In this document: positions 51,720 through 64,000 of the stretch, piece by piece
How positions within the stretch are numbered: the stretch's first letter is position 1
How the letters are laid out: every line of letters starts with the position of its first letter
Assembly (NCBI GenBank): GCA_030141605.1
Contig: JAQGDQ010000029.1
Coordinates: forward strand, 181,501-245,500
Length of the DNA stretch: 64,000 nucleotides
Origin: Tubiluchus corallicola
Lineage: Eukaryota; Priapulida; Priapulimorpha; Priapulimorphida; Tubiluchidae
Reading direction: 5' to 3'
Translations under genes and position numbers: made by a program
Notes under the pieces: generated by a model
The model's database searches: none
The model's input: only the letters and a program-made list of their open reading frames with translations
Told to the model about the DNA's origin: nothing

Positions 51720-52380
51720 TTTTTATATTTGTTTTAGAAAAATACTTTGTTTTGAAACTTCGCTGCAATAATTTGTTTTTCCGTTCTAAACGCTCATAAA
51801 ATACTTTCTCAAAGTTATTTACTGCATATGATAACTTTAAATTCATTTGATTTTCATAGCATATGAAATAAAGCTTAATAATAATAAAAATAATATTAAT
51901 GATGATGATGATGATGATGCTGAAAAAATGAAAACACCGAGGCTTTGCAAAATGCGGAGATTTGTGAATATTTTGACGTCAAGATCCTATTTTTTTATAT
52001 TATTAAGATAATCCCTTGGAATGAAACTGAACTGGCAGAGATGTCACAGTCACATTCTCATGCTTGTAAATCTCTAAACACCAAGAAACGAAAGAAATAA
52101 TTGGAATCACAATAAAAGTAAATGCCCAAAAGTGAGATTCCTAAGCGCTCATCCAATAAAGTTGCCAGATTCGGCACTACTTAACTTTGTTAGCCAATCA
52201 TATGCAGAAAAGATCATCTTGACTCGCTACCTTATTATTCTGATGTTTCAAATCTACTTTCTTGCCGTACAGAGCAGACCAAACATTTTTCATTAGTTTC
52301 CCATAAACTCATATTCCCATAAATCTATACATTAATTTGGCAGATAAAACAAACAACTAAATATATTATATATTTAGTAT
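51720..52380. other. Intergenic, AT-rich, with a dispersed repeat fragment
   Basis: No gene is recognised. A short gat repeat lies at about 51900-51920. At 52027-52055 the reverse complement carries gacatctctgccagttcagt, related to the dispersed motif at 8404 and 33269. Confidence 0.35.
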
Positions 52381-53800
52381 ATTAAAACAGTAAATAACCA
52401 ACTGCAAGACAGCATAAAGAAGCAGCAGCTCCCATATAAGTTATTATTTGAGTAGTTAAAGGAACTGAATGCTTGCATTTTCTTATTGCTTTCAAATTGA
52501 TCTAAAATGGTGACGTCTGTTAGTTTTTTTTGTGTATTCATACAGTAAACTGAGATCTTTATTCATTACAGAATGCGGCGAGTTATGGCACTAAACTTTT
52601 TTGTGTGTGTGCTGAAATAACCTTACTATTGGTTTCATGTGAGTATAATATTTAAAAAATATTGCTGACGAGGGCGACACTAGCTAATGTCCTCATCTTG
52701 TAAAAACACGGTGACAAATAACCGTGACACGTACATACGTATATATATATATACGAATGTACGTGTTTTATAACATGGTTTTTATTTCCGAAATAAGTTT
52801 AATCTATTCTAATCATATACCGTAACTTCCCAAGTGTTGTTTGTCGGTCGTTTATACGATTACGTCTTCTGAACATTTTATCTGAATGTGTTGTCGTAAG
52901 TTAGTAAGCAACCAGTCGTGTTACCGTTGTCTTAAATCAGCAACGTAAATAATAAATTCTGTCTTTGTCTTTAAATACTTGTCTTGGTTTGTCCACCTAT
53001 TGGTGTCTTAAGTTTACCGTTAAATTTTTATGTGTAACTGGTAAAATTAGTTTACTTTCTGCTAACACCTTAATAATGATTGAAAAAACTAACGCTTTCT
53101 AAATCTAAAATCAAATTCACGGTGTCCTTGAATCAGAAGTAAGTTGTTTGAAGTAGCATCTTCTAGCCCAGCAATAGGTTTATCTTTGTCTCTTTGTTCT
53201 GAATTCACAGCTTTTTCCGAAAATAAAACATTTTCTGTGTCGCTAACGCTCGTACTATTTGTGCAAAGGATTTTTCTTGTTTTTGAATAAACAAGAGAGG
53301 GGATTTGCAAATGCTTTGGCAGTTGATCAGAAAGCAACCACTTGAATGATACCAGTGCAAACAGTATTCACATATTGCATGCAAGGGAATAACATTTGTC
53401 AGTGTAACAAGCATTTATTGAAACGAAATAACATATAAAATGTACAAAGTTACGGTTATTTGTCACTGTGTTTTTACAAGATGAGGATATTAGCTAGTGT
53501 CGCCCTCGTCTGGCAATATTTCTTAAATTATTATACTTACATGAAAACAATAGTGAGGTTATGTCAGCGCACAAAAAAATAAAACGTTTAGTGCCATAAC
53601 TCGCCGCATTCTGTAATGAATAAAGATCGCAGTTTACTGTATGAATACGCAAAAAAACTGACAGACGTCACAATTTTAGAATTATTTGAATGCGATAAGA
53701 AAATGCAAGCATTCAGTTCCTGTAATTACTTAAGTAATAACTTATATGGAAGCTTCCGCTTCTTTATGACGTCTTGCAGTTGGTTAGTTACTGTTTTAAT
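52381..53800. mobile_element. Long inverted repeat (arms about 360 bp), fold-back element
   Basis: The left arm (52381 to about 52740) and the right arm (about 53440 to 53800) are reverse complements with high identity, roughly nine in ten by eye. The outer ends read attaaaacagtaa on both sides. Long stretches are unchanged, for example ttcattacagaatgcggcga and gagggcgacactagctaat. The loop of about 700 bp carries a small palindrome around 52735-52775 (acgtacatacgtatatata) and minus-strand frames. One of these reads HAICEYCLHWYHSSGC, reminiscent of a zinc-binding CxxCxxWxHxxxC. No transposase or clear target duplication was seen. It is either a DNA transposon with very long ends or an inverted duplication. 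Confidence 0.75.
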
Positions 53801-54668
53801 GTCACAGATTTGATTGACATTTGAAAATCATAAAAATAATAATTAATAAAAATGTAAAATTATAAGGAGTGAGGAAACATTGGTGGGGCGGACTGGTCTA
53901 ATGGAGGGTTGTAGGGAGGGGAAGGGGCTCTGCTGCATGGGACTGCAGTAGTGGGTTTTTTATTTGCCAAACGCAGATAAAAAAACTGCCATTTAGTGAA
54001 ACGTGCATGACAAAGCAAACATTTTGCACTAATAATAGCAATCTCTTTACTAACATTTCGAGTTGTTTAAATCGTCATGTGCCATACGGTCAAAATTGTT
54101 TAGATTTAAACAAACTTATTAGAAATGTTTTCTTTTTGATAATATTATTTATTTCACGGTAGTCAAAATGGATCCAGCACTCAGCGAGAGGCTCTTTTTG
54201 ATGTAAATGTAGTCGTGGTTTAATCAACACTAGAGATTCGGGCCTCTCATAAACAACTTACAAGGAAGCGTTTTTAACCCACTTCCTAGGTTTTGCTACA
54301 TTATTAGTGTACAGCGTTATGTAGTCAAAACAACTAAAGATACTTGCTAAAACTAGACCGCCAGTGGACAATATATATACACGGCTTAGTTGCTATTAAA
54401 CCACAGTAAAATTATTTAGTAGAGTAAACCAAAGTAAAGTAAACAGCAGAGTTATACATTCCGCCTCGGGATACGGACTCGTTCAAATCTTGTTAAAACC
54501 TTTATCAATCAACTTTGGTATTTCACTGTTTTTCCCCGAGGCAGTTAAGTCAACAAAAACTGGCCATAAGGTTACAAAAGAAGACGTATTATTATTATCA
54601 AGGTTTAAGGTTTAAATAACGTATTGCCATTGAAAATGCTTACAAGGGAGAGGTAGTAACAATCACAA
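53801..54668. other. Intergenic, nothing recognised
   Basis: AT-rich sequence without a convincing exon or repeat boundary. Confidence 0.35.
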
Positions 54669-56427
<1,759 letters not shown>

Positions 56428-56690
56428 TTATTTGAGAACACGATCGATTGAGACAAGGACACCTTTAATTCGCTATGAGAATGATGAAGTATGGAGAGAT
56501 AAAAACCACGACTGAGAACAAAATAGATCGACACCTTTAGTTCTCTATATAAATGAATAGAATTATGAAGTATGGAGAATTAAACATGGTGAAGCATGGA
56601 GACAGACACGGCAATGGAGAGCAGAATGGATCGAGATTATGTAGTTCGTTATGAGAATGGAAGAATATGGAACAACAGCAAACTTGACGG
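56428..56690 (+). repeat. Three degenerate tandem repeat units of about 85-95 bp
   Basis: Units start near 56428 (tttgagaacacgatcgattg), 56512 (tgagaacaaaatagatcgac) and 56610 (caatggagagcagaatggat). Each continues with a block like gacacctttaattcgctatg and then agaatgatgaagtatggaga in the first two; the third reads gttcgttatgagaatggaag. Divergence is considerable. The function is unknown. Confidence 0.55.
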
Positions 56691-59216
56691 AACACTGTAA
56701 AATCTTCAAAAACAATAACATTGGCGAGCACGACTTTTCGGTGCCTGAGTAACTTGAGCCCTCACTTAATTGATCCCCCTCAAACTAGCTACCCACCGAC
56801 GTTACTTACTCGCATATTTCAAACTCTGATCTGAGGGGTTTAACTTGTACAAATTGCTTCTAACGTTTTTTTTCAATTCAAAAATACTTTGTGTAGGCCT
56901 AGTCATTTACTTGTTTTCTTGTACTTATTTTGCTCAAAATTGTTATAAAATGTAAACAGTGTAGGTGAATTGTTCAGGGACATAGGTCCCTATCATAAGG
57001 TCTAATTAGGCTATTGGGAAAATTGGTTATTCTTTCATCATAAACCAAGACGTTTGTAAAAAACGGCATTTGCAGTAGATTAGTTAACTAGTGGTTTTGC
57101 TAGAATTGTGAACCGGGCAACCATCGTGGTTTGTCGTCGTTGACTGTATTGTAATATCAGAGACGGCTATCAGATTAGTACCGTCTTTAATATTGCTAAA
57201 GGTAATTAAGCTGAGTATTATAACGTCCGACCCGTTAAACATTTCCAACAGTTTTTTAAAGCAGTTCTGTACTCTGCAAGTCGCGATCCAGTAATGAATG
57301 GCAGGGTCTACTTGAAGGAGATATAGTTGTGGCGGAACTGGTATCTCTTTAATTAACTAAGATAATTCTCCAAATAAAATACTGAACTGACACATAATAT
57401 CTCAGCTACGTTTCATATCCGGAGTGTAAGTAAAATTTTCTGAAAGACTATTGTATAAAATAATTATAAATATTAAAATGCGCTCGCTGCTACAGTGAAT
57501 AGATAATAGCCCCACTTATCCACTAATCTGTTTTAATTTAAACCACATACCAGATACAGACCTCCTTAATATTTTTCACCTTTCCTAGATTCTTTTACAT
57601 ATATCGATGTCTTTCCAAAATACTTATCAGTACCACGAATAAAACTTTCTAAATATTAAAATTTTATTGCCCACCTGTATTATAATAGTTTAGGCATTGT
57701 AACTGTTGCTTGTTCCCGCAGGCAGAGTTTCATGAAAGGTAGCCGGTTTATTAATGGCAGACGCATGCCATATTGACCAATTTCATTAAATTAACATTTT
57801 GTATGACTGACTTTCAGCGCTCGTAAATATTATTACATTACGAGAATCAGGTAACATTTAAAATTTATTGAATTTAAATTTAAATTTATGGTGAATGAGT
57901 GGAATTTTTTGCCTTAAAACAAAATTGTTGAATATGGTGGTTGTATATTGTATTTTTGCTTTTATCAAGGTCAAAGGTCACCAGGATAGACTTATCAACA
58001 TGCAGCGCGAAATGCAAAATATATTATTCTGGTCACTGTTTTCCACTGGTGTCTGCCTTTTAATATATAAGAATATATAAAGCTGAGCACTTTATAATTC
58101 CACAATGCTTTCCTTATATAAATTTTTGTTCCACTGAATTTCAAAGTTATTCTACTGCATTTGTGTGCTATATCTATTTATTTATTTATTTGGATAGACA
58201 TCAATGGTAGTTCTGTATTCCTGTACAGAGTCATCATTATAATAAAATAAACAATGTTTTATTTGCTTCCTGTTTAAACCATTTAGATTTACTGTTTTCA
58301 CGTCAGAAAAAAATTGTCCACGAAAATTGTTTTGACAGCTAAACATTCTCTAAAATACGCAAAAAGGCTAAAGTAGCTACGTAAATTGCTGAGTGTCTGA
58401 GTTTATTTCTCAAGTCAATATGAATTTGTTATCAGCTTGCCAAAGCTCAAGGCTGATCTTCTAAGGAATTTTTGTTATTTGCTGACCATGTAAAATGGAC
58501 GCTGTTGTGTTCCAGATTGCCTAGAAACAAGTTGACATAGATTCCAAGACAATGTGGAAATTGGATTCTCTCACATATTCGTAACACATTGTTTACCTGA
58601 TTAAATAGCCATAACGCGATTACAAATTTGACCGTAAGCCATTTGCATGAAAATACAATTCTTTTCTCATGTAGCTCCTCCAAAGGCAGACCTGTTAGCC
58701 ACGTACTGAGACAAGTGCTGCAGATAAGGATAAATATGAGTTAAAAAAACTGTTGTTGACGTTGCTTACCGAAAGAACAGACATACAAAAAAACAGCGAC
58801 ACTGCGAGAAGTTAAAATTACTAATATTTATTTCTGAAAGACACTCTCAACAGAACTTTAGAGAAAAATTACACTTTTTAACTTATACCAACGCTTTAAC
58901 TGTGAATAACAACTTTGACTGGTGTGGCTTCAGAAGATAGCAATAGCTGAGAATAAATGTCATAAAACTCTCTGATCTAATTAGCCATTGTGATTTTGTT
59001 TGAGAACGCGTTCCTACGAGGATGCAAAACTGCCACAACGAAACACCATCATAATTCCTGATAATAAACTAACAATAAAATAATAAAATTAGCAATTCAA
59101 TTAAATCAGCATCACTCCGTGACTGAACTTCAACAAAAAACAGAAATAATGAAAATGGCGATGAGCAGAAATGAACAGCAAACGAGTAGTATAATGGCAT
59201 TCACATATTTGTCAGC
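56691..59216. other. Intergenic, one weak exon candidate
   Basis: About 2.5 kb without a recognised gene. On the minus strand 58597-58717 is an open segment bounded by a good acceptor (ttatctgcag) and donor (caggtaaac). Its product is not recognised and I do not call it. Confidence 0.35.
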
Positions 59217-59475
59217 TTGCTTATACATTTGCTTTCATTGTCATCATTGTCATTGTTGTCGTCATTGACAATGCCTGTTGCCGTTAGTTTTGATGTCACT
59301 ATTGATGTTGTTGTTTTTATTGTCACAGTTAGCACTGTTGCTGTTACTGCTACAGCTACTGTGCTGTTATTGTCATTGCTCTTGCTGAGTGTCGTTGCTG
59401 TTGTCGTCACCGTCGTTCCTACTGCTGACGCTGTTACTGCCGCTGTCGTCATTTTTATTTTTGTTGTTAAAAAGG
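59217..59475. repeat. Low-complexity TGT/TGC-rich tract
   Basis: Irregular repeats of tgtt, gctg and tcat give valine-rich and threonine-rich frames on the two strands. It lies just upstream of the coiled-coil gene and looks like a decayed trinucleotide repeat rather than coding sequence. Confidence 0.65.
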
Positions 59476-59559
59476 TGCTGTAATTACGTTTTATTTGAAT
59501 TACAGAACACATTACTAGCAAACGTTCGCGAACAATCAAATTTTTGAAAGGACTGTGAG

Positions 59560-61668
59560 ATGGACCAAGCAGCGTCTAATTCAGAAACAAGCAGCTTGGA
59601 CTACGACATTTCTCATCTACGTTCTGAGCTAAGAGCAATTTTGCAAGAGAAATGTGAAGCGGCAGAAATTGGACTGTTACTACTGAATGAAACTAGTGAG
59701 TTAAAACAACGTGTAAGCGAACTAGAATGTCAGCATGCAACTCAGCTAAAACAGCTTCATCATCTTAATCAGGTTAATTATTATTCATCTTTACAAAATT
59801 CAACCTTTTTTATCAGAAATTCTATGTCATAATCTTTAAAAGAATAGTATTATAAGTCAAAATACGTGTAAAAGTCAAAAGTGTAATTAGTTTAAAATGT
59901 GAATACTCAATTAGCTACAAATAGATGGCGCTCCGTCATACACAACACGATTGCTTTTCATCATCTGTGTGTGGCGTATCAACCAGATTATCAGCGACAT
60001 ATTGAAAGCTAGGAAAACTTTAAAAAACGCATATTTCATTTTTCAGCTACTTAGTACAAACCAGTCGGTGAACCTTCACATTCTAGAAGAAAACGGAAAA
60101 GTCGAAAATGATGCAATAGCGCTGGCAAATGAGAGCATCAGTGAACGACTAGACGAGCTTACCACAGAAATCGACCAGTTAAATTATAAAAAGTGTGTAA
60201 CGCTACGCGTTTTAAATTATTTTTAAATTTGCTGAATTTTTACTTGTGAATTAAAATACATCAAAAGTGTATTTCAAAATTTTTAAGTGTAAACGTTGAG
60301 CATCTTTATTCAATTAAGCATTTCAAAGTTAACTTGAATTGGCGTAGGGTCCCAGCGTTTGCAACCCAAAAGAAATCCAGGCTTTGTTTCACAGATTTTC
60401 AAATTGATGTCTGACAACACGTAATTTTGATTTCGTTCGTTTACGACGCGTATTTGAGTGTGATTTTGCTTAATATATTGTTTTACTATGAGAAATGTCT
60501 ATTATCTCAAACCAGGCAAGCAGAGGAACTTGAAAACGCAACCGGAAATTGTAATTTTTCATTTCCCCTTATTTCTGACTTTGAAATAAAACCATTAGTG
60601 CCATCATGCTTAGCGAAACTGACTGTCACCGTGTCAACATTTTCAAGACTTCGATGCAGACTCTGTCCTGCTAAGCCCATCTTTTGCGTAGTATAGTTGT
60701 TCAAATGCAACCTCTTCGCTACCAACTCGCATACCACTGCATTGCCAATTAAAATGTTACTGATAGGAACGTTTTCAATGAACTGCAGTTAATACATTTT
60801 ATTAGAGCTTAGATATTACGATTAATGACATGTACTTTTATCTGTTACATGTAGTGAAAAATTATATGAAATGGAAGAGGAGAATTCTGAACTAGAACTC
60901 CAAAATGCTGAACTTCTTGACCAAATAGAAGATCTATTCGCGCAAGTTCTTTCCCTCCAGAATGAAGCCAATCAACAGTCTGGAAAATTGAAGGACTGTG
61001 AGCAATTAGAAGAAGACTATATTGCCCTAGACGGACAAGCGGCTTTGTTGAAAAAGTCACATAAGGAATTGTCGACTGCTAAACGAGACAATACCGATTT
61101 ACAAAATCAATTAGAAAATCTTTCTGATGAAGAGAACTCTCTAAAAGCGAAAAATGATTTTATGCAGAAGAAGCTAGAAGAGCTGCAAAGAATTTTATTG
61201 GAATCTCGTTTGAATTCCAAAACGAGTCAAGAAAACATAAAGCAGACGACACAAAAAAGTGACATACCTGTGAAATGTGAGTCTTTAAAAAATGAAGATA
61301 AAATTGAAGTTATGACTGAAAGAGACAACTACATCAGTGCTAATAACAGTGATAAGATTTACAATAGAATATACAGCAATAGTGCCCTAACTATATCCCT
61401 AATCAAAACAATTTCGTTGGACGAGTTGCCTGTTTTTTCGAAACCAATGCAGAAAGTGCTACCGATCCGACGGGCAACATCATCACCTCGAATCAACAGC
61501 TTTACTTTGAAAAACCACGACAAATCGTTTTATTTTTCCTCAAAAGATGGCGGGTTTGTAACTCAACCATGTAACTGTGTCACTGGTTCGATTGCAAATG
61601 AATCAAAGCAAGGACTAGCAACTGTAATTCATAGAATTGATGAGCTCGAATTAGGTGATAGTAGTTAG
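59560..61668 (+). CDS. Coiled-coil dynein-adaptor-like protein (Bicaudal-D N-terminal type)
   Basis: Three coding exons, 59560-59772, 60047-60192 and 60855-61668, join in frame through GT-AG introns to give 390 residues. The ATG has a good context (gagATGG) and an acceptor-like sequence (gaattacag, ending 59505) upstream may end a 5' UTR intron. Residues 16-60 read SHLRSELRAILQEKCEAAEI and GLLLLNETSELK, the CC1 box (AAxxGxxLL) by which BICD, Spindly and TRAK-type adaptors bind dynein light intermediate chain. The spacing and flanks match BICD best. Heptad-like coiled coil continues through exon 2 and to about residue 235 in exon 3 (MEEENSELELQNAELLDQIE). The segment DLFAQV resembles the dynactin-binding 'Spindly motif' (LFAEV). 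The last 150 residues are polar, Ser/Thr-rich and not recognised. It is much shorter than BICD (over 800), with no C-terminal cargo domain. A dynein-linked role is inference. Confidence 0.72.
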
Positions 61669-62140
61669 TTATATATAGAAGGCAATTAACTACAACTCAA
61701 GTGCAAAAAATATGAACATTATTCTAGTCACTAGTTATAGTGTAAAATGGTGTGAAATAAGTTACTAACGCTTTTTTCCGCTTCAACGCTCTGTAAAAAC
61801 AAAAACCTTGTAGACCTAAGTTCTGTATCTATAAATTTTTTTTGGAACGTTTGCATGTTGACATGTGTGTCATACTCACAGGAAAAGGCCTAAAACGTTC
61901 GAAGATATAAAAATTTTGGTTGCTTTGAGGAACGCATGGCATACTTTCGTAGACGTAATGTAAATTTAACCAAAACTTGACCAGACCATCTATACTTCGA
62001 TAGCAGAAATAGATTTTAGTTTCGAACTTGTTTCAATAATACAAATTAGATTCCATAAAGGACCGCTGTTTTTGCGGCAGTTTGTGTTCTGTTTTTAAAT
62101 TTATACTCCGCTTCTGCAATAAAGTTAATTTTACCAGGTT
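61669..62140 (+). other. Probable 3' UTR of the coiled-coil gene, with poly(A) signal
   Basis: No coding capacity. A canonical AATAAA lies at 62118-62123 (ctgcaataaagttaa), about 450 bp after the stop codon. Confidence 0.45.
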
Positions 62141-64000
62141 GAGATGCAGGTATTCGGTAGTGCGAATAACAAAGAAACAATCTTGTGGTTTCGTTGTCAT
62201 CCTGTCATTATTATCATCCCGTTTTGGTTAAAACTATTTTCGTGCAATTTAAAATCATTTCAGTGATAAAGCATCGTGTTAGTCCAGGTTATTCGTAATA
62301 CCTTTGCTACTAAGAAATTTATAATTACTCTACTGTTGAGTGTGTTATGAAGGCATAGGATATGAGTGTACTGTAGTGGTTTGTTTATGTAGAACCACTC
62401 GATTCTGCATCGCTGCTGGAACTAACAGTGCCGTTAACAAATGACATTTTCAAGTTTTAACGATAGGCCCAATTTCAAAAAGTAACCTAGGATTCATTCT
62501 TCTTTTACAAAATTTATGTAAGACACAAATTTTTTAAGCAGAATAGATGTATAGTCAGCACACATGCACATTTTAGTATAGGCAAACTACTTTACGGCAA
62601 TTACACAATGCAATTTGCGATCCGTAGGCCTAGCAGTCTACGGCAGTGAAAGAGCATGTCATTATTAAATAATTATGAACAATCATCTTCAGTCTGAGAA
62701 TGGGGAAGCTAGTGCTGACAGCCGTACGTACCAGTTAAAAAGCCAGTATCACAGATTGACACTGTGTCTGCGGTAGCTTGAATCCGCTCCGCAGTAATTA
62801 CCTTCAAAGGCAATTTTGTTTGCAAACGTTGAAGTAAAATGCGTAACACCGCATTAAACACTCAACAAGCATAAATAATGCAGCAGGGCTCGCAAATTTC
62901 ACTTCCCACGCCCACATCGTCATGTTTGCACAAAAACAGGATACCTTTGTAAGGCGCCCAATTTTGTTATCCCTCAATTTTGTTTCGTCTGAGCCAACTC
63001 CAAACTGGCTTCGGGTGTGACGTCATCATGTTTGTGCGGCTTCAGTTAATGTTATAAACTCACTAGCGTAAATCGGCGTGATACTGTGCTAGTGCGTCAG
63101 ATAAGAGCGACCAAATTTACACTAACGGGAAAATTTATTGACACAGCATAACTAAAATTCTGCGTAAGGTAAGCTGTAGTTTATCTGTTGTAATAAGGAA
63201 GTTTTGATAACGCCAATGGCCTAATTAAACGTTTTAATTTTTGCGACTGCAAATACGAATATAAAAAAATTATTCAGCCATAAAATATAAACAAATTCAT
63301 CATTAGGAAAGAGTTGCAAAAAGGCTTTTCTGTTCCACAATAGTCTATTTATATGCTGTCGCCACAAAAATATCACAAAAGGCACACGTAATGTACATAC
63401 GTTTAAAACGCTAAAAGTGTATCCAATTCTACTCAACGTTAAATTACTACAAATGTTTTGGTGAAAGTTCAGGAATTTTGTTTTGTTATAAATGAGTGAA
63501 CAGTACAGTGATAAATTCAATTTTATTTATAATATTTACTACATAAAACACGGCGTTTTATATATAAATTTAAGAAGACCTATTCCGAAACATGTTAAGG
63601 TAAAAATAAAATCGCAAGCAAAATTTTTAATATTTTAAACATACTCGAACACGAATACGAAAACTTTCAGCCATAAAATTACACACGAATTCATCGATAA
63701 ATAAGAGTTACCCAACGGCTTTTCTGCTCGGCGAAAGCTTATTGTTTACTAAAACATAATTTGTATTTGCAACATTAAAAAATTAATTTATATCCTCGGG
63801 TATTTGTAATCTCGAAAACACAACCTAAAATGCGCGAAACCACGTTCGATGGACTGCAGATGGTCTAGAACTTTAATTAGTTGAATGAAGCTCACCTGAC
63901 TTCATGAAGGCGTCAGCGAAATGAAGTTTTGTTCAATAAAAAGAAGGTTTATGTCACATGCAGATCGGTCAACTTTCATAAAACCGAAGTTTTCTTGGTG
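62141..64000. other. Right-hand intergenic end of the window
   Basis: No gene is recognised. Apart from the direct repeat pair listed separately, the sequence is AT-rich and featureless. Confidence 0.35.
63255..63735 (+). repeat. Pair of diverged direct repeats, about 395 bp apart
   Basis: About 63255-63345 and 63650-63735 share the order cgaata, ttcagccataaaat, a-aca-a-attcatc, agagtt and ggcttttctg. The copies differ at many sites but keep the order and spacing, so a local duplication or two ends of an unknown element is likely. Confidence 0.55.

Noticed and set aside
60519-60553. Possible extra exon (QAEELENATGN) in intron 2 of the coiled-coil gene
   Set aside because: The acceptor and donor look fair, but its 35-bp length would shift exon 3 out of frame; the direct exon 2 to exon 3 join keeps the coiled coil.

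Overview
This is animal nuclear DNA. Genes are split by GT-AG introns, the sequence is AT-rich, and the intergenic space and introns are full of degenerate non-LTR retrotransposons, short inverted-repeat DNA elements and long microsatellites. Nothing looks prokaryotic: there are no operons, CRISPR arrays or Shine-Dalgarno sites. The transposon types and the divergence of the genes from their mammalian relatives suggest a marine-type invertebrate. I cannot place the species, and a tunicate or other invertebrate deuterostome is only a guess.

Five protein-coding genes can be supported. (1) 1594-17628, minus strand: a complete 21-exon 10-formyltetrahydrofolate dehydrogenase (ALDH1L family, folate one-carbon metabolism). 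I rebuilt it exon by exon; it gives 936 residues with every junction in frame. (2) and (3) 24970-27113 and 33769-35849, minus strand: two tandem paralogues of the unorthodox AQP11/12 'superaquaporin' family. Each has two exons with an intron at the same place, and both have altered NPA pore motifs. (4) 44140-45645, plus strand: an intronless alpha-1,3-fucosyltransferase (GT10), a type II Golgi enzyme. (5) 59560-61668, plus strand: a three-exon, 390-residue coiled-coil protein with a dynein-adaptor CC1 box most like that of Bicaudal-D. These genes do not form an obvious pathway; only the aquaporins are related to each other.

Between the genes lie many mobile-element remains: LINE pieces in at least eight places (18.9-19.7, 20.2, 22.3-24.0, 36.5-37.2, 37.1-37.4, 39.9-41.9, 47.9-48.8 and 49.8-50.0 kb), a tRNA-derived SINE (47.4 kb), and a mariner-type transposase relic inside an ALDH1L intron (3.0 kb). 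There are at least seven inverted-repeat elements: 18.0-19.75, 22.68-23.04, 27.24-27.97, 29.97-30.84, 34.34-34.94, 37.6-38.2 and 38.68-39.60 kb. A long inverted repeat with arms of about 360 bp lies at 52.38-53.80 kb. Long trinucleotide and CT microsatellites lie at 50.1, 51.3 and 54.7 kb.

Most unusual are the element at 38679-39598, whose subterminal region is a run of back-to-back perfect palindromes flanked by a 5-bp target duplication; the 52.4-53.8 kb fold-back locus, which could make long hairpin RNA; the tandem superaquaporins with NPC/NPL and TPC/NPI motifs; and the short Bicaudal-D-like adaptor without the usual C-terminal cargo domain.
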